Of a stretch of DNA of 64,000 nt, positions 8,601 to 16,940 are shown one piece after another. This stretch comes from Ramlibacter sp. (GTDB lineage Bacteria; Pseudomonadota; Gammaproteobacteria; Burkholderiales; Burkholderiaceae_C), in contig JAUYOG010000022.1 in assembly GCA_030695945.1 (NCBI GenBank), positions 124,001 to 188,000 of the forward strand. Direction: 5' to 3'. Within the stretch, counting starts at the first letter, position 1. The number at the start of each line of letters is the position of its first letter. The notes under the pieces were generated by a model that worked only from the letters and a program-made list of their open reading frames with translations, ran no database searches and was not told the origin of the DNA. The position numbers and the translations under genes are program-made.

Positions 8601-9571
8601 TGGTGCTGGACGGCCAGCTCCCGGCGCCTGGCCGCGCCCATGGCGATCCCGTCGACTTCGCCCGGGCGAAGACCCTGGTCATCGGCGCAAGCGGTTTTCT
8701 CGGCCGCCCCCTGGTGCGCCGGCTGGCGGAGCTGAACGCGGATGTGTCGGCGATGTCCCGTGATCCTCCGGGCGAACCGGACGATGCGCATTGGGTCGCC
8801 GGGGACGCCAGCGATCCGGCGCAGGTCGCGCGGGTGTTCGAGGGGACGCATCCCGACATCGTCTACATCCTGACGAGCGACAGCCGCGGCGGCCCTGATC
8901 TCGACCTGGTCCAGCCCAGCGTGCAGAACGACGTCGTGGCAACCACGAACATACTGGTGGAGGCTACCCGGCACCGGTGCCGGCATGTGGTGATGACGGG
9001 CTCCCTCGACGAACCGGAAGGCATGACCCGGATCGCCACCCCATCGACGCCTTACGCGGCAGCGAAATGGGTCATCGGGGGATACGCGCGAATGTTCAGG
9101 CGCCTGTATGGCACGCCCATCTCGATCCTGCGTCCGATGATGACCTACGGTCCAGGACAGAAAGGCTACAAGCTCATACCGAGCATCATCGATGCGCTGC
9201 TCCAAGGCCGGACCGTCGAGCTGGGAAGCGGCCGGCGCCTCGTCGACTGGGTTTACATCGACGATGTGGTGGACGCGTTCGTGCGAACAGCCGCCGGCAA
9301 GCCGATGCGGGCCACGGTGGACCTCGGGAGCGGGGAGCTCGTGAGCATCCGCGAATGCGCCCTGCTCATCGCCGGCCTCCTGGACCGCCCGCACCTGCTG
9401 GAGTTCGATCCGGCACGTGACCGCCCGTACGAAGAAGCCAAGGCCGCCGACACCCTCCCCGCCGCGCGACGGCTGGGCTGGCGGGCGACGACGCCATTGC
9501 GCATTGGCCTGCAAAAGACTATCTTGGCTCACGAATCGCAGCGTTCCGAGACGAAGGGAGGGCCTTCATGA
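8597..9571 (+). CDS. NAD(P)-dependent epimerase/dehydratase-family SDR (sugar nucleotide)
   Basis: 324 residues in an extended SDR fold. The cofactor loop GASGFLG lies at about 30-36; a Ser in MTGSLDE and a Tyr-x3-Lys in PYAAAKW supply the catalytic triad. ATG at 8597 overlaps the previous stop (ATGA). The first 20 or so residues before the beta-1 strand are unusual for the family and might not all be translated. Sequence alone cannot separate 4-reductase, epimerase and dehydratase; after C-methylation and epimerisation, a 4-ketoreductase would be the logical step (inference). Confidence 0.8.
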   Translation: MMVLDGQLPAPGRAHGDPVDFARAKTLVIGASGFLGRPLVRRLAELNADVSAMSRDPPGEPDDAHWVAGDASDPAQVARVFEGTHPDIVYILTSDSRGGPDLDLVQPSVQNDVVATTNILVEATRHRCRHVVMTGSLDEPEGMTRIATPSTPYAAAKWVIGGYARMFRRLYGTPISILRPMMTYGPGQKGYKLIPSIIDALLQGRTVELGSGRRLVDWVYIDDVVDAFVRTAAGKPMRATVDLGSGELVSIRECALLIAGLLDRPHLLEFDPARDRPYEEAKAADTLPAARRLGWRATTPLRIGLQKTILAHESQRSETKGGPS

Positions 9572-10521
9572 ATTGCACCGTGCACATCGATTCCCGGTTG
9601 ACGGACGCGGAGCGCCGCGCCCGTCTCTATGCGGGCGATATTTTCATCTTTTCGCCGAATCCCCACAGCCTGCAATTGGTCGCACTTGCACGCGAGATGA
9701 TCGAGCAGGCTTTCAACGGGCTGGATCCCCTGACGCTGAGCGAGACGCTGCCGGTGGAATCGGTGGTGGAGGTACTCAGGACCCTCAAGCCCAGGTTCAT
9801 CCATCACCCTACGTGCAAGCAGCTCATACCCGCGTTGCTCGAACATTGCGGTGCCGACCTCGACAAGGTGTACTTCGATGTGCCGCGCCTGCGCACGGCA
9901 TACCCGTCCCATTTCCTGTCGTCGGGTATCGCCTATGCGTTCCATCCGCACCGCGACACCTGGTATGCCGCGCCGGCGATGCAATTGAACTGGTGGCTGC
10001 CCATCTATCCACTCGACCGGGAGAACTGCATGGGCTTCTATCCGGGGCACTTCGACATGCCGGTCAGGAACAACAGCGAGACCTACAACTACTATCGATG
10101 GAACGAGCAAAGCCGCGCGTCCGCCGCCCAGCATGTCAGGGCGGACACCCGAGAGCAGCCCAAGCCACAGGAAGAGGTCAAGGGCCCGAGCCTGCGCTAC
10201 CTGCCGCCGCCCGGCGGCTGCATCCTTTTTTCCGGCGCGCAGCTTCACGAAACCGTCAGGAACACGAGCGGTGTGGCCCGTTACAGCATCGATTTCCGCA
10301 CCGTCGACATCGATGACGTCAAGGCGCATCGCGGCGCGCGCAATGTCGATGCACGCAGCACGGGTTCGACCCTGCGCGACTACCTCAAGGCGTCTTCCCC
10401 CGGCGAGCACCTGCCCGATGGCCTCGTCGGCGAGTACGACGACGGCTCCGAGGGGCAGGCTTCGATCCTCTACTTCGGCGACAGGCTCGTGCGCGAAAAC
10501 CAGGAGCCAGGCGTTCAGTAG
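9568..10521 (+). CDS. Phytanoyl-CoA dioxygenase-like Fe(II)/2-oxoglutarate oxygenase
   Basis: 317 residues. The iron-binding facial triad appears as H128-x-D130 (in HPHRDTW) and H227 (in QLHETVRN), with R238 eleven residues later as the likely 2-oxoglutarate anchor, the jelly-roll pattern of the PhyH superfamily. The start overlaps the previous stop (ATGA), so it is the last gene of the rightward sugar operon. It converges on the next SDR, overlapping at the 3' ends by seven bases. In this setting it may hydroxylate or oxidise a sugar or a lipid-linked intermediate; the substrate is unknown. A Fe(II)/2OG oxygenase in an exopolysaccharide cluster is uncommon. Confidence 0.78.
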   Translation: MNCTVHIDSRLTDAERRARLYAGDIFIFSPNPHSLQLVALAREMIEQAFNGLDPLTLSETLPVESVVEVLRTLKPRFIHHPTCKQLIPALLEHCGADLDKVYFDVPRLRTAYPSHFLSSGIAYAFHPHRDTWYAAPAMQLNWWLPIYPLDRENCMGFYPGHFDMPVRNNSETYNYYRWNEQSRASAAQHVRADTREQPKPQEEVKGPSLRYLPPPGGCILFSGAQLHETVRNTSGVARYSIDFRTVDIDDVKAHRGARNVDARSTGSTLRDYLKASSPGEHLPDGLVGEYDDGSEGQASILYFGDRLVRENQEPGVQ

Positions 10522-11552
10522 CGCCAGAACAAGCGTTCATCGACCTGCCCGGACGAGAGCAGGTATTTGATCTGCTTCAGGCGGGTGAAAGGCCGCGCGT
10601 CGAACACGGACGCATCCAGGCCGATGCGTTCGAACACGTCATGCAGCTGCCGCGCTCCCTGTCGCGCATCCCACCTGCACTGGAAACCCGGCAATTGCTG
10701 CCGGATCTTCGCGAAGCTCACGCGATAGCTGCGGTTGTCGCCGCCGGGGGGGCCGAACGAGAGTTCGCACCCCGGATAAGCTTGTGCCACGATCTGCGCG
10801 ATCTCCCGAACCTGGTAATTGTCGGCGTCGTGGCCGACGTTGAATATCTCCGCGTGGACAGCATCCAGCGGCGCCTCGATCGTGCAGGCGATGGCTTCGC
10901 AAATGTCCAGCAAGTGGACCAGCGGCCGCCACGGCGTGCCGTCGCTCGTCATCGCGATTTTCCCGGTGGTCGCCGCAATGCCGCAGAGGTTGTTCAGGAC
11001 AATGTCAAAGCGCATCCGGGGCGACGCGCCGTAAGCCGTCGCGTTGCGCAGGAAGGTGGGCGAGAAGTCCCGTGAAGCCATGGCCATGACGTCGCGCTCC
11101 ACGAGCGTCTTGCACTTCGCATACGCCGTCTGCGGATTGGTGGGCGAGGCTTCGGTCATCGCCTCCCTGCCGTCCGAAAGACCGTAGACGCTGCAGGAAG
11201 ACGTGTAGACGAATCGCTTCACTCCGGCTTCCCGGGCCAGTTCGGCCAGCCGCACCGATGCGCGATGGTTGATCAGGTAAGTCAGGTCCGGGTCGTTCTC
11301 CCCCAGGGGATCGTTGGACAGTTCTGCCATGTGGACGACCGCATCCATTCCGCGCAAGTCGTCGGGTGCGATCTCGCGTATGTCCCGGTTGATCGTGCGC
11401 GGGAACCCGGGCACGAGCGCCCGATCACTGAACATCCAGCCGTCCCTGTAGTAGCCGGTATCGAGGCCGACCACGTCATGGCCACGAGCCTGGAGCATGG
11501 GCGCGAGAAGACAGCCGATATAGCCTTCCACTCCGGTGACGAGCAATTTCAT
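10515..11552 (-). CDS. NAD-dependent epimerase/dehydratase (WcaG-like SDR)
   Basis: 345 residues, extended SDR. The cofactor loop GVEGYIG lies at 7-13; YTSSCSVYG and AYAKCK supply Ser, Tyr and Lys of the active site. Members of this group accompany glucose-1-phosphate cytidylyltransferases and PIG-L proteins in O-antigen clusters, which is also the order here (11555-13081, same strand). It lacks the HTGFKGSW-type start of CDP-glucose 4,6-dehydratases, so I read it as an epimerase or reductase rather than the missing dehydratase. It is two bases from the PIG-L gene, so the three genes are one transcription unit. Confidence 0.82.
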   Translation of the reverse strand: MKLLVTGVEGYIGCLLAPMLQARGHDVVGLDTGYYRDGWMFSDRALVPGFPRTINRDIREIAPDDLRGMDAVVHMAELSNDPLGENDPDLTYLINHRASVRLAELAREAGVKRFVYTSSCSVYGLSDGREAMTEASPTNPQTAYAKCKTLVERDVMAMASRDFSPTFLRNATAYGASPRMRFDIVLNNLCGIAATTGKIAMTSDGTPWRPLVHLLDICEAIACTIEAPLDAVHAEIFNVGHDADNYQVREIAQIVAQAYPGCELSFGPPGGDNRSYRVSFAKIRQQLPGFQCRWDARQGARQLHDVFERIGLDASVFDARPFTRLKQIKYLLSSGQVDERLFWRY

Positions 11553-11554
11553 TT

Positions 11555-12265
11555 TCAGCCGCTCCCTGTATCAAGTGAATGACCGCCCCAAGCCGCGGCG
11601 CCGGTGCCCAGCGTGAGCTTTCGGCAATGAAAGGCTTCGGCATACCTGTCGCGGGCGGCGCACTCCACGCCGCGCAACCGCAACATCGCCCAGAACGTGT
11701 CTTCGCTCATCCAGGCCTTGTTGCTTTCGGTCTGGAACGCGTCGAGGATGTATCGGATCTTTCGCTCGCACGTATCCTTCGTCAGCGGCACGAACAGGTT
11801 GGGATGGCCCAGGTCGCCGTCGTATTTGGGAATCTCGTATTCAAGAACGAGGTTGCGGCGCCACGTGTTCCATGTCAGGTCGCTGATGGCCCGGTGGTCC
11901 TGATGCCGGTCTTCGCGACAGTGGGTGAAGATCAGGTCGGGGTCCGGACAGAGGGCTTGCTTCAATTCCTCGAAGCACTCCTTGATGCGTTCCCCCTGGC
12001 AAGGGAAGAACCCATCGCGGAACTTCATGGGGGATACGTTCTTCTGCCGCGCACGCTCGAGGAAAAGGGAGGCGCTGGTTCGCGCTTCGGCTTCGCGCGC
12101 GCCCGCGGAGCTGAACACCACCCAGACGACTTTCACGTTGGCGCGGGCGGACAGCAGTTGCAGCAGCGTTCCGCCACAGCCGATTTCGATATCGTCCGCG
12201 TGCGCGCCCAGGCAGAGCACCTCCAGGGGCGCTGCCGCATCCTGGGGCAGCTTCAGCGGCACCAT
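11555..12265 (-). CDS. PIG-L family LmbE-like N-deacetylase
   Basis: 236 residues. The zinc motif AHADD (H21, D24) near the N-terminus and HCREDRHQDH (H114-H123) are the hallmarks of PIG-L/LmbE de-N-acetylases. Such enzymes remove N-acetyl groups from GlcNAc-type sugars or from sugar-linked cofactors. The ATG at 12263-12265 has AGGAG six bases upstream. It lies between a cytidylyltransferase and an SDR, so it probably processes an aminosugar intermediate of the same pathway (inference). Confidence 0.88.
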   Translation of the reverse strand: MVPLKLPQDAAAPLEVLCLGAHADDIEIGCGGTLLQLLSARANVKVVWVVFSSAGAREAEARTSASLFLERARQKNVSPMKFRDGFFPCQGERIKECFEELKQALCPDPDLIFTHCREDRHQDHRAISDLTWNTWRRNLVLEYEIPKYDGDLGHPNLFVPLTKDTCERKIRYILDAFQTESNKAWMSEDTFWAMLRLRGVECAARDRYAEAFHCRKLTLGTGAAAWGGHSLDTGSG

Positions 12266-12292
12266 AGGGTCTCCTGCCCGGACACGGGCTGG

Positions 12293-13081
12293 CTATGCGT
12301 TGCCATTCGACTTCCAGACTTCCCAGGGCGCCATCCCCGTCGCGTACAGGCTTTCCAGTTGCTGGCGGTCCTTGAACGTGTCCATGCTGGCCCAGAACCC
12401 GTCGTACGGGTAGCCGATCAGCTGCTTGTCGCGGGCCAGTCTCTGGAACGGCTCTTCCACCAGCTCCTCCTTGTCGCCGATGTACTCGAAGATGTCCCGC
12501 CTGAATATGAAATAGCCGCCATTGATGCGCAGGTCGATGCTGCTGATGGCCTGGATGTCGGCGACGAGGCTGGTGTCTGGCTGCAGCGAAACGATGTGGT
12601 AGCTCAGGTTGGGCCGCACGCACAGGAAGCTGCCCACCTTGCCCAGCCGGTGAAAGTGATCCAGCTGTTCGGGAAGGGGCAGGTTGGTGAGTCCATCGCT
12701 GTAGTTGGCCAGGAACTCCTCTTCCCCGTCCAGGTGCTTCTGGACCGCCTTCAGCCGCTCGCCGATGTTCGAGCTGATCCCCGTGTACGCAAAGGTAATG
12801 CGCCAATCATCGATGTCGCTGCTCAGCAGCTGCAGGTTCTTGCCGCCCGCGGAGAGCACGAAATCGTTGGAGACACACTCGTTGTAGTTGAGGAAGTAGT
12901 CCTTGATGGCGTCGGCGCGATGCCCCAGGCATAGGATGAAATCCTTGTGCCCCCAATGCGCGTAGTACTTCATCACGTGCCACAGCAAGGGCCGGTAACC
13001 GATGTGCACCATGGGCTTGGGCAGGTTTTCCGAATCCCGGATGCGCATGCCCAAGCCTCCGCAGAACAATACAACTTTCAC
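12293..13081 (-). CDS. rfbF: Glucose-1-phosphate cytidylyltransferase-like nucleotidyltransferase (RfbF family)
   Basis: 262 residues. The N-terminus carries the nucleotide-binding signature GGLGMR with ENLPKPMVHIG, which in this form is typical of RfbF-like CDP-glucose synthases; LANYSDGLTNL is the metal-binding Asp region and GYPYDGFWASMDTFKD is near the C-terminus. The enzyme would make CDP-glucose or a relative from CTP and sugar-1-phosphate. I chose GTG at 13079-13081, since a GGAGG site lies eight bases upstream; a GTG at 13096 would place that site inside the gene. It is first in the leftward three-gene unit. The family call is strong, but the sugar handled is inferred. Confidence 0.82.
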   Translation of the reverse strand: MKVVLFCGGLGMRIRDSENLPKPMVHIGYRPLLWHVMKYYAHWGHKDFILCLGHRADAIKDYFLNYNECVSNDFVLSAGGKNLQLLSSDIDDWRITFAYTGISSNIGERLKAVQKHLDGEEEFLANYSDGLTNLPLPEQLDHFHRLGKVGSFLCVRPNLSYHIVSLQPDTSLVADIQAISSIDLRINGGYFIFRRDIFEYIGDKEELVEEPFQRLARDKQLIGYPYDGFWASMDTFKDRQQLESLYATGMAPWEVWKSNGNA

Positions 13082-13263
13082 GACGGCTGCCTCCACTGAT
13101 CCCGGTGAGGGATCGTCTTGATCGACTGTGACTCAAGGGCCACAGCGACTGCAGGGAGTTTTGTCCCGTACGCCCAGGAGAAATGTCAGGTTTTTCGACT
13201 ACGGCGAGTCAGCCGCGCCTGCTGCCGTGCTGAGCGATCCGGACAATGGGAGCAGGCGAGGGA

Positions 13264-13340
13264 TGGCCTGCCCGGAGGGAATCGAACCCCCGACAACCGG
13301 CTTAGAAGGCCGGTGCTCTATCCAACTGAGCTACGGGCAG
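13264..13340 (-). tRNA. tRNA-Arg (anticodon TCT)
   Basis: A complete cloverleaf on the minus strand. The acceptor stem CTGCCCG (13334-13340) pairs with CGGGCAG, followed by discriminator G and an encoded CCA (13264-13266). The D arm TAGCTCAG, the anticodon stem CCGGC/GCCGG with loop CTTCTAA and the T arm GGTTCGATTCC are all present. The anticodon TCT reads AGA/AGG. A GATAAT -10 box lies at 13350-13355 just upstream. Confidence 0.97.
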
Positions 13341-13409
13341 GAAGACGCAATTATCGCCGGGCACGCCGCGGCGCAGGTCCACCTGTCCCGATGACGTCGG
13401 CGACCGGCC

Positions 13410-13838
13410 TCAGGAGCCGATCACCTGGCAGTCGCTGGCGCCGCTCAGAAGGTGGCGCACCTGCTGCGCGAGCGAGCCGAAGATCCTGCCGGCCAGCCCC
13501 TGGTCTTCGCGGCCCATGACGATGCGGTCGCAGCCCAACTCGCGCGCGACGCGGGCGATGGTTTCGGCGCTGCGCCCGATCTTGACGGCGGCGGTGTAGG
13601 AGACGCCCGAGGCATCCAGCAAGGCACGGGCCGGCGCCAGGTCTTCAGCGCCGGCCTCGAGCTGGGTCTGCTGCAACTCGCCTTCGCCGAAGAACATCGC
13701 CACGTGGCTGGAGACGAGCGGCTGCACGCTCAGCAGGTGGATGTGCACCGGTTCCTTGGCGCACATGCTGAGCGCCTCGGCGACTGCCGCCCTCGCGCGG
13801 CCGGCGTCGGCGTCGATGGGAATCAGGATGTTTTTCAT
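13410..13838 (-). CDS. Universal stress protein, UspA family
   Basis: 142 residues, a single Usp domain. It starts MKNILIPID (the first beta-strand and Asp of the family) and ends in a GREDQGLAGRIFGSLAQQV stretch. The latter matches the nucleotide-binding loop G-x2-G-x9-G-(S/T) only approximately, so ATP binding is uncertain. Such proteins are small cytosolic stress-response factors. It is followed at 13855 by a TerC-family gene on the same strand with only 16 bases between, so the two are probably cotranscribed with TerC upstream. Confidence 0.9.
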   Translation of the reverse strand: MKNILIPIDADAGRARAAVAEALSMCAKEPVHIHLLSVQPLVSSHVAMFFGEGELQQTQLEAGAEDLAPARALLDASGVSYTAAVKIGRSAETIARVARELGCDRIVMGREDQGLAGRIFGSLAQQVRHLLSGASDCQVIGS

Positions 13839-13854
13839 GCTGGACTCCTGGCGG

Positions 13855-14562
13855 TCAGCTCGGGGCGCGGTCGAGCGCCGGCGCTTCGACTGTCGCTTGC
13901 GACCGAATCACCAGCCACTTGCCCGTGGCGACGACCAGCAGCGCGCCCATCGCCGGGGCCAGCATGTGCAACGTGTGGCGCTCGGCGGCCCACCCGGCGA
14001 TGGCCGGATCCGAGAGCGCCATTTCGCCGGCGACCCAGCCCAGCAGGCCCGCGCCGATGGTGATGATGACCGGGAAGCGCCCCATGAGCTTCAGGATCAA
14101 GGTGCTGCCGTAGATGATCAGCGGGATGCTGATGACCAGGCCGATGATCAGCAGCGGCAGGCTGCCCTTGGCCGCCGCGGCCACGCCGATCACGTTGTCC
14201 AGGCTCATGACGAGGTCCGCCACGATGATGGTCTTGATGGCGGCCACCAGGTTCGAGTGGCCCTGGAGCTCGTCCTCGTCGTCGTCGCCTTTCAGGAGGC
14301 CCACGCCGATCCAGAGCAGCAGCGCGGCGCCGACCAGTTTGAGGTACGGCAGCCCGAGCAGCATGACCGCGAAGAAAGTCAGCACGATGCGCAGGACGAT
14401 CGCGCCGACGCTGCCGAACATGATGGCCTTCTTCTGCTGCGCGGGCGGGAGCGCACGGCACGCCAGCGCGATGACCACCGCGTTGTCGCCACTCAGGACG
14501 ATGTTGATCATGATGATCTGGACCAGGGCGATCCAGAACTCCGGGGTGGCAAGCAGTGACAT
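13855..14562 (-). CDS. TerC/YjbE-family integral membrane protein
   Basis: 235 residues with about seven membrane helices and the TerC signature in helix 1 (IVLSGDNAVVIALA) and again in VMSLDNVIGVA, where conserved Asp/Asn residues sit within the membrane. Relatives include manganese exporters (MntP-unrelated YoaK/Alx types) and tellurite-resistance TerC. A cytoplasmic acidic loop (about residues 115-125, GDDDEDE) may sense or bind metal. The 133-base leader upstream has no manganese yybP-ykoY riboswitch that I can recognise. Mn2+ export is the likeliest role (inference from family). Confidence 0.87.
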   Translation of the reverse strand: MSLLATPEFWIALVQIIMINIVLSGDNAVVIALACRALPPAQQKKAIMFGSVGAIVLRIVLTFFAVMLLGLPYLKLVGAALLLWIGVGLLKGDDDEDELQGHSNLVAAIKTIIVADLVMSLDNVIGVAAAAKGSLPLLIIGLVISIPLIIYGSTLILKLMGRFPVIITIGAGLLGWVAGEMALSDPAIAGWAAERHTLHMLAPAMGALLVVATGKWLVIRSQATVEAPALDRAPS

Positions 14563-14695
14563 CTTTGTTCCTCGAAACAGGCCGAACCGCGGATCGGGTT
14601 CGATGGTTTCGAGGGTAGGCAGGGGCGCTTACGCCCTTCTGCCGGCTGACTGTCGCGAAGATGTCGTCCAGCTGTCGCCCAGCTTACGGTGGCCC

Positions 14696-16096
14696 TCAGC
14701 CTTCGGCGGCGCGGGGCGGGAATATCACGCTGAAGGTGTTGCCGACGCCATCCAGGTCCTCCTCCAGCGTGATGCGCGCGCCGTGCAGGGACGCAATCTC
14801 GCTGACGATGGCCAGCCCCAGTCCGCTGCCTTCGGTGTGCCCCCCGAGCAGGCGGTGGAACCGCTCGAAGATCCGGGTGCGCTCCTCCGGGGGGATGCTG
14901 GGGCCGTCGTCGCTGATCGACAGCTGCCCCTGCCCGTCGGCGGCCTGCGCGACGGCGACGGTCACGCGGCCTCCCTGGCGGCTGTACCGCACGGCGTTGT
15001 CGATGAGGTTGTTGATCAGCTCGCGCAACCGATCCGGCTCGGCGCTGATGATCACCGCGCCGCCGCCCTCGAAGCCCAGGTCGACGCCATGCTTGATGGC
15101 CTGGGGCGCCCACTCCATGCTGATCTCCAGCGCGAACGCGTTGAGGTCCAGCGCCTTCAACTGCAGGGCGTCCATGGCCCCGGGCTCGTTGCGGGCCAGC
15201 GTCAGCAGCTGCCGCACCAGCCGCGACAGGCGGTCGGCGGAGACGTACAGCTGCGCGAGCGAGTGGCGCGCCCGCTCCGGCTCGGGTTCGCGCAACGCCA
15301 GCTCGATCTGGGTCTTGAGGCCGGCCACCGGCGTCTTCAACTGGTGCGCCGCGTCCGCGATGAAACGGTTCTGGAAGTCGAGCGTCTTGCCGAGGCGGAG
15401 CATCAGCTCGTTGACTTCGTCGACCAGCGGCCGCACCTCGCCCGGCACGTCCCGCACGTCGATCGGGCTCAAGTCCAGGTGCGACCGGTGCGAGACAGCC
15501 CGCTCGAGTCGAGCCAGGGGACCCAGGCCGCGCGACACCCCCATGTAGACGGCGAGCGTGGCCATCACGATCAGGATCAGCTGCGGGACGACGACGCTGG
15601 CGAGGATGTCCCGCGCAAGGCGGTTGCGCTTGTTCAGCGTTTCGGCGACCTGCACGATGACGGTGCCGGATGCGGCGCCTTCGCCAAACGGCATCCGGGC
15701 TGCGACCACCCGCACCGGCTCGCCGTGCAGCGTGCCGCCATAGAACGCCGGCTTGTCGCTGTCCGGCCGCAGTTTCAGGGGCGCCGGCACCTGCGGATCG
15801 CCGCCGATGACCGCGCCCCCGGCGGTCGTGACCTTGTAGAACACCCGGTCGTCCTGGTCCACCAGCAGGATCTTCTCGGCGGCGGGCGACAGGTCGAGGC
15901 GGGGCCCGCTTCCGTTGGGCTTGACGTGGAGCGCGACCTCCCGAGCGATCTCGTGCAACGACCGGTCGTGCGCCAGGTTCGAGAAGCTGACCGAGGTCCA
16001 GTAGGTGAAGGCCGTGTCCAGGACCAGCAGGATGAGCAGGGGCCCGAGGAGCCAGGCCAGCAGCTTGTGCCGCAGGCTGGGCTCAACCGGGTGCAT
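14696..16096 (-). CDS. tctE: TctE-like sensor histidine kinase
   Basis: 466 residues. The first membrane helix spans about 11-30 and the second about 163-187, enclosing a periplasmic 2CSK_N-type sensor domain (30-160). HAMP-like linker, HisKA with phospho-acceptor H251 (AAHQLKTP), then HATPase_c with N box (NLIDNAVRYS), G1 (SDDGPSIP) and G2 (GSGLGLAI). The gene begins 14 bases before the response-regulator stop, so the pair is translationally coupled. TctE proteins govern tricarboxylate uptake by TctCBA, but no tctCBA genes are in the window, so the real target is open. The family call is good, the ligand unknown. Confidence 0.83.
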   Translation of the reverse strand: MHPVEPSLRHKLLAWLLGPLLILLVLDTAFTYWTSVSFSNLAHDRSLHEIAREVALHVKPNGSGPRLDLSPAAEKILLVDQDDRVFYKVTTAGGAVIGGDPQVPAPLKLRPDSDKPAFYGGTLHGEPVRVVAARMPFGEGAASGTVIVQVAETLNKRNRLARDILASVVVPQLILIVMATLAVYMGVSRGLGPLARLERAVSHRSHLDLSPIDVRDVPGEVRPLVDEVNELMLRLGKTLDFQNRFIADAAHQLKTPVAGLKTQIELALREPEPERARHSLAQLYVSADRLSRLVRQLLTLARNEPGAMDALQLKALDLNAFALEISMEWAPQAIKHGVDLGFEGGGAVIISAEPDRLRELINNLIDNAVRYSRQGGRVTVAVAQAADGQGQLSISDDGPSIPPEERTRIFERFHRLLGGHTEGSGLGLAIVSEIASLHGARITLEEDLDGVGNTFSVIFPPRAAEG

Positions 16097-16760
16097 CGAT
16101 GCGTTCCATCAGGTAGCCCATGCCGCGCACCGTGCGGATCTCGCAACCCAGCGGCTCGAGCTTCTTGCGGATCCGGTACACATAGACCTCGATGGCGTTG
16201 GCGCCGACCTCGTCGCCCCACCCGTACAGGTGGTTGACCATGAGCTCCTTGCTCACCACCCTGCCCTCGCGCATCATCAGCAGTTCGAGCACGGCGAGTT
16301 CGCGCGCGGACAATTCCACGGGCGTGTTGTCGTGGAACACCCGCCGGCCTACCGTATCGAGGGAGAGCCGGCCATGGTGCAGGTAGGGAGCGGGATTGGC
16401 GCTGCCGCGACGCAGCAAGGCGCGCACCCGCGCTTCGAGTTCCGGCAGGTCGAACGGCTTGGTGAGGTAGTCGTCGGCCCCCAGGTCGAGGCCCCGCACG
16501 CGGTCGGCCAGCGTGTCCAGCGCCGTGAGCAGCAGCACCGGCACGTGCGACTTGCGGCCACGCAGGCGCCGCAACACGTCCAGGCCGCTCAGGCCCGGCA
16601 GGCCGATGTCGAGGATCGCGAGGTCATAGGTGGACACGGCCAGCGCGTTGTCCGCGGCTTCGCCGGTCTCGACGACGTCGACAGCGTAAGCGGACTGGAC
16701 CAGCGCGCGGCTCAGCGCTTCGGCCAGGATCTTGTCGTCTTCGACCAGCAGGATTCGCAT
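16083..16760 (-). CDS. tctD: TctD-like OmpR-family response regulator
   Basis: 225 residues from ATG 16758-16760 (MRILLVEDD). The receiver domain has the acidic pair at 8-9, phospho-acceptor D51 (LAILDIGLP) and conserved K101 (YLTKPF). A winged-helix OmpR DNA-binding domain follows, with GANAIEVYVYRIRKKLEP as recognition helix region. A longer in-frame start near 16823 would place non-conserved residues ahead of the receiver domain and is unlikely. The partner is the overlapping kinase gene. A role in organic acid uptake control is inferred from family only. Confidence 0.9.
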   Translation of the reverse strand: MRILLVEDDKILAEALSRALVQSAYAVDVVETGEAADNALAVSTYDLAILDIGLPGLSGLDVLRRLRGRKSHVPVLLLTALDTLADRVRGLDLGADDYLTKPFDLPELEARVRALLRRGSANPAPYLHHGRLSLDTVGRRVFHDNTPVELSARELAVLELLMMREGRVVSKELMVNHLYGWGDEVGANAIEVYVYRIRKKLEPLGCEIRTVRGMGYLMERIDAPG

Positions 16761-16802
16761 GGCGCCGATCGTAAGCCAATCCCCGGCCGCGGCCGGGGAA
16801 AC

Positions 16803-16828
16803 AAAAAAGCCGTTGCGCGGCAACGGCT
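16803..16828 (-). terminator. Rho-independent terminator of tRNA-Pro
   Basis: Read on the minus strand, a perfect nine-pair stem AGCCGTTGC/GCAACGGCT with loop CGC is followed by a six-T run. It lies five bases beyond the tRNA-Pro CCA end and also ends any read-through from boxB into the tctD gene. Confidence 0.92.
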
Positions 16829-16832
16829 TGAT

Positions 16833-16909
<77 letters not shown>

Positions 16910-16940
16910 AAGCCGCCATTCTATCCGGCCCGGCCGTTTT

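Noticed and set aside
14563..14695. Possible manganese (yybP-ykoY) riboswitch before the TerC gene
   Set aside because: The leader has some G+C-rich stems but not the conserved loop sequences of that riboswitch.
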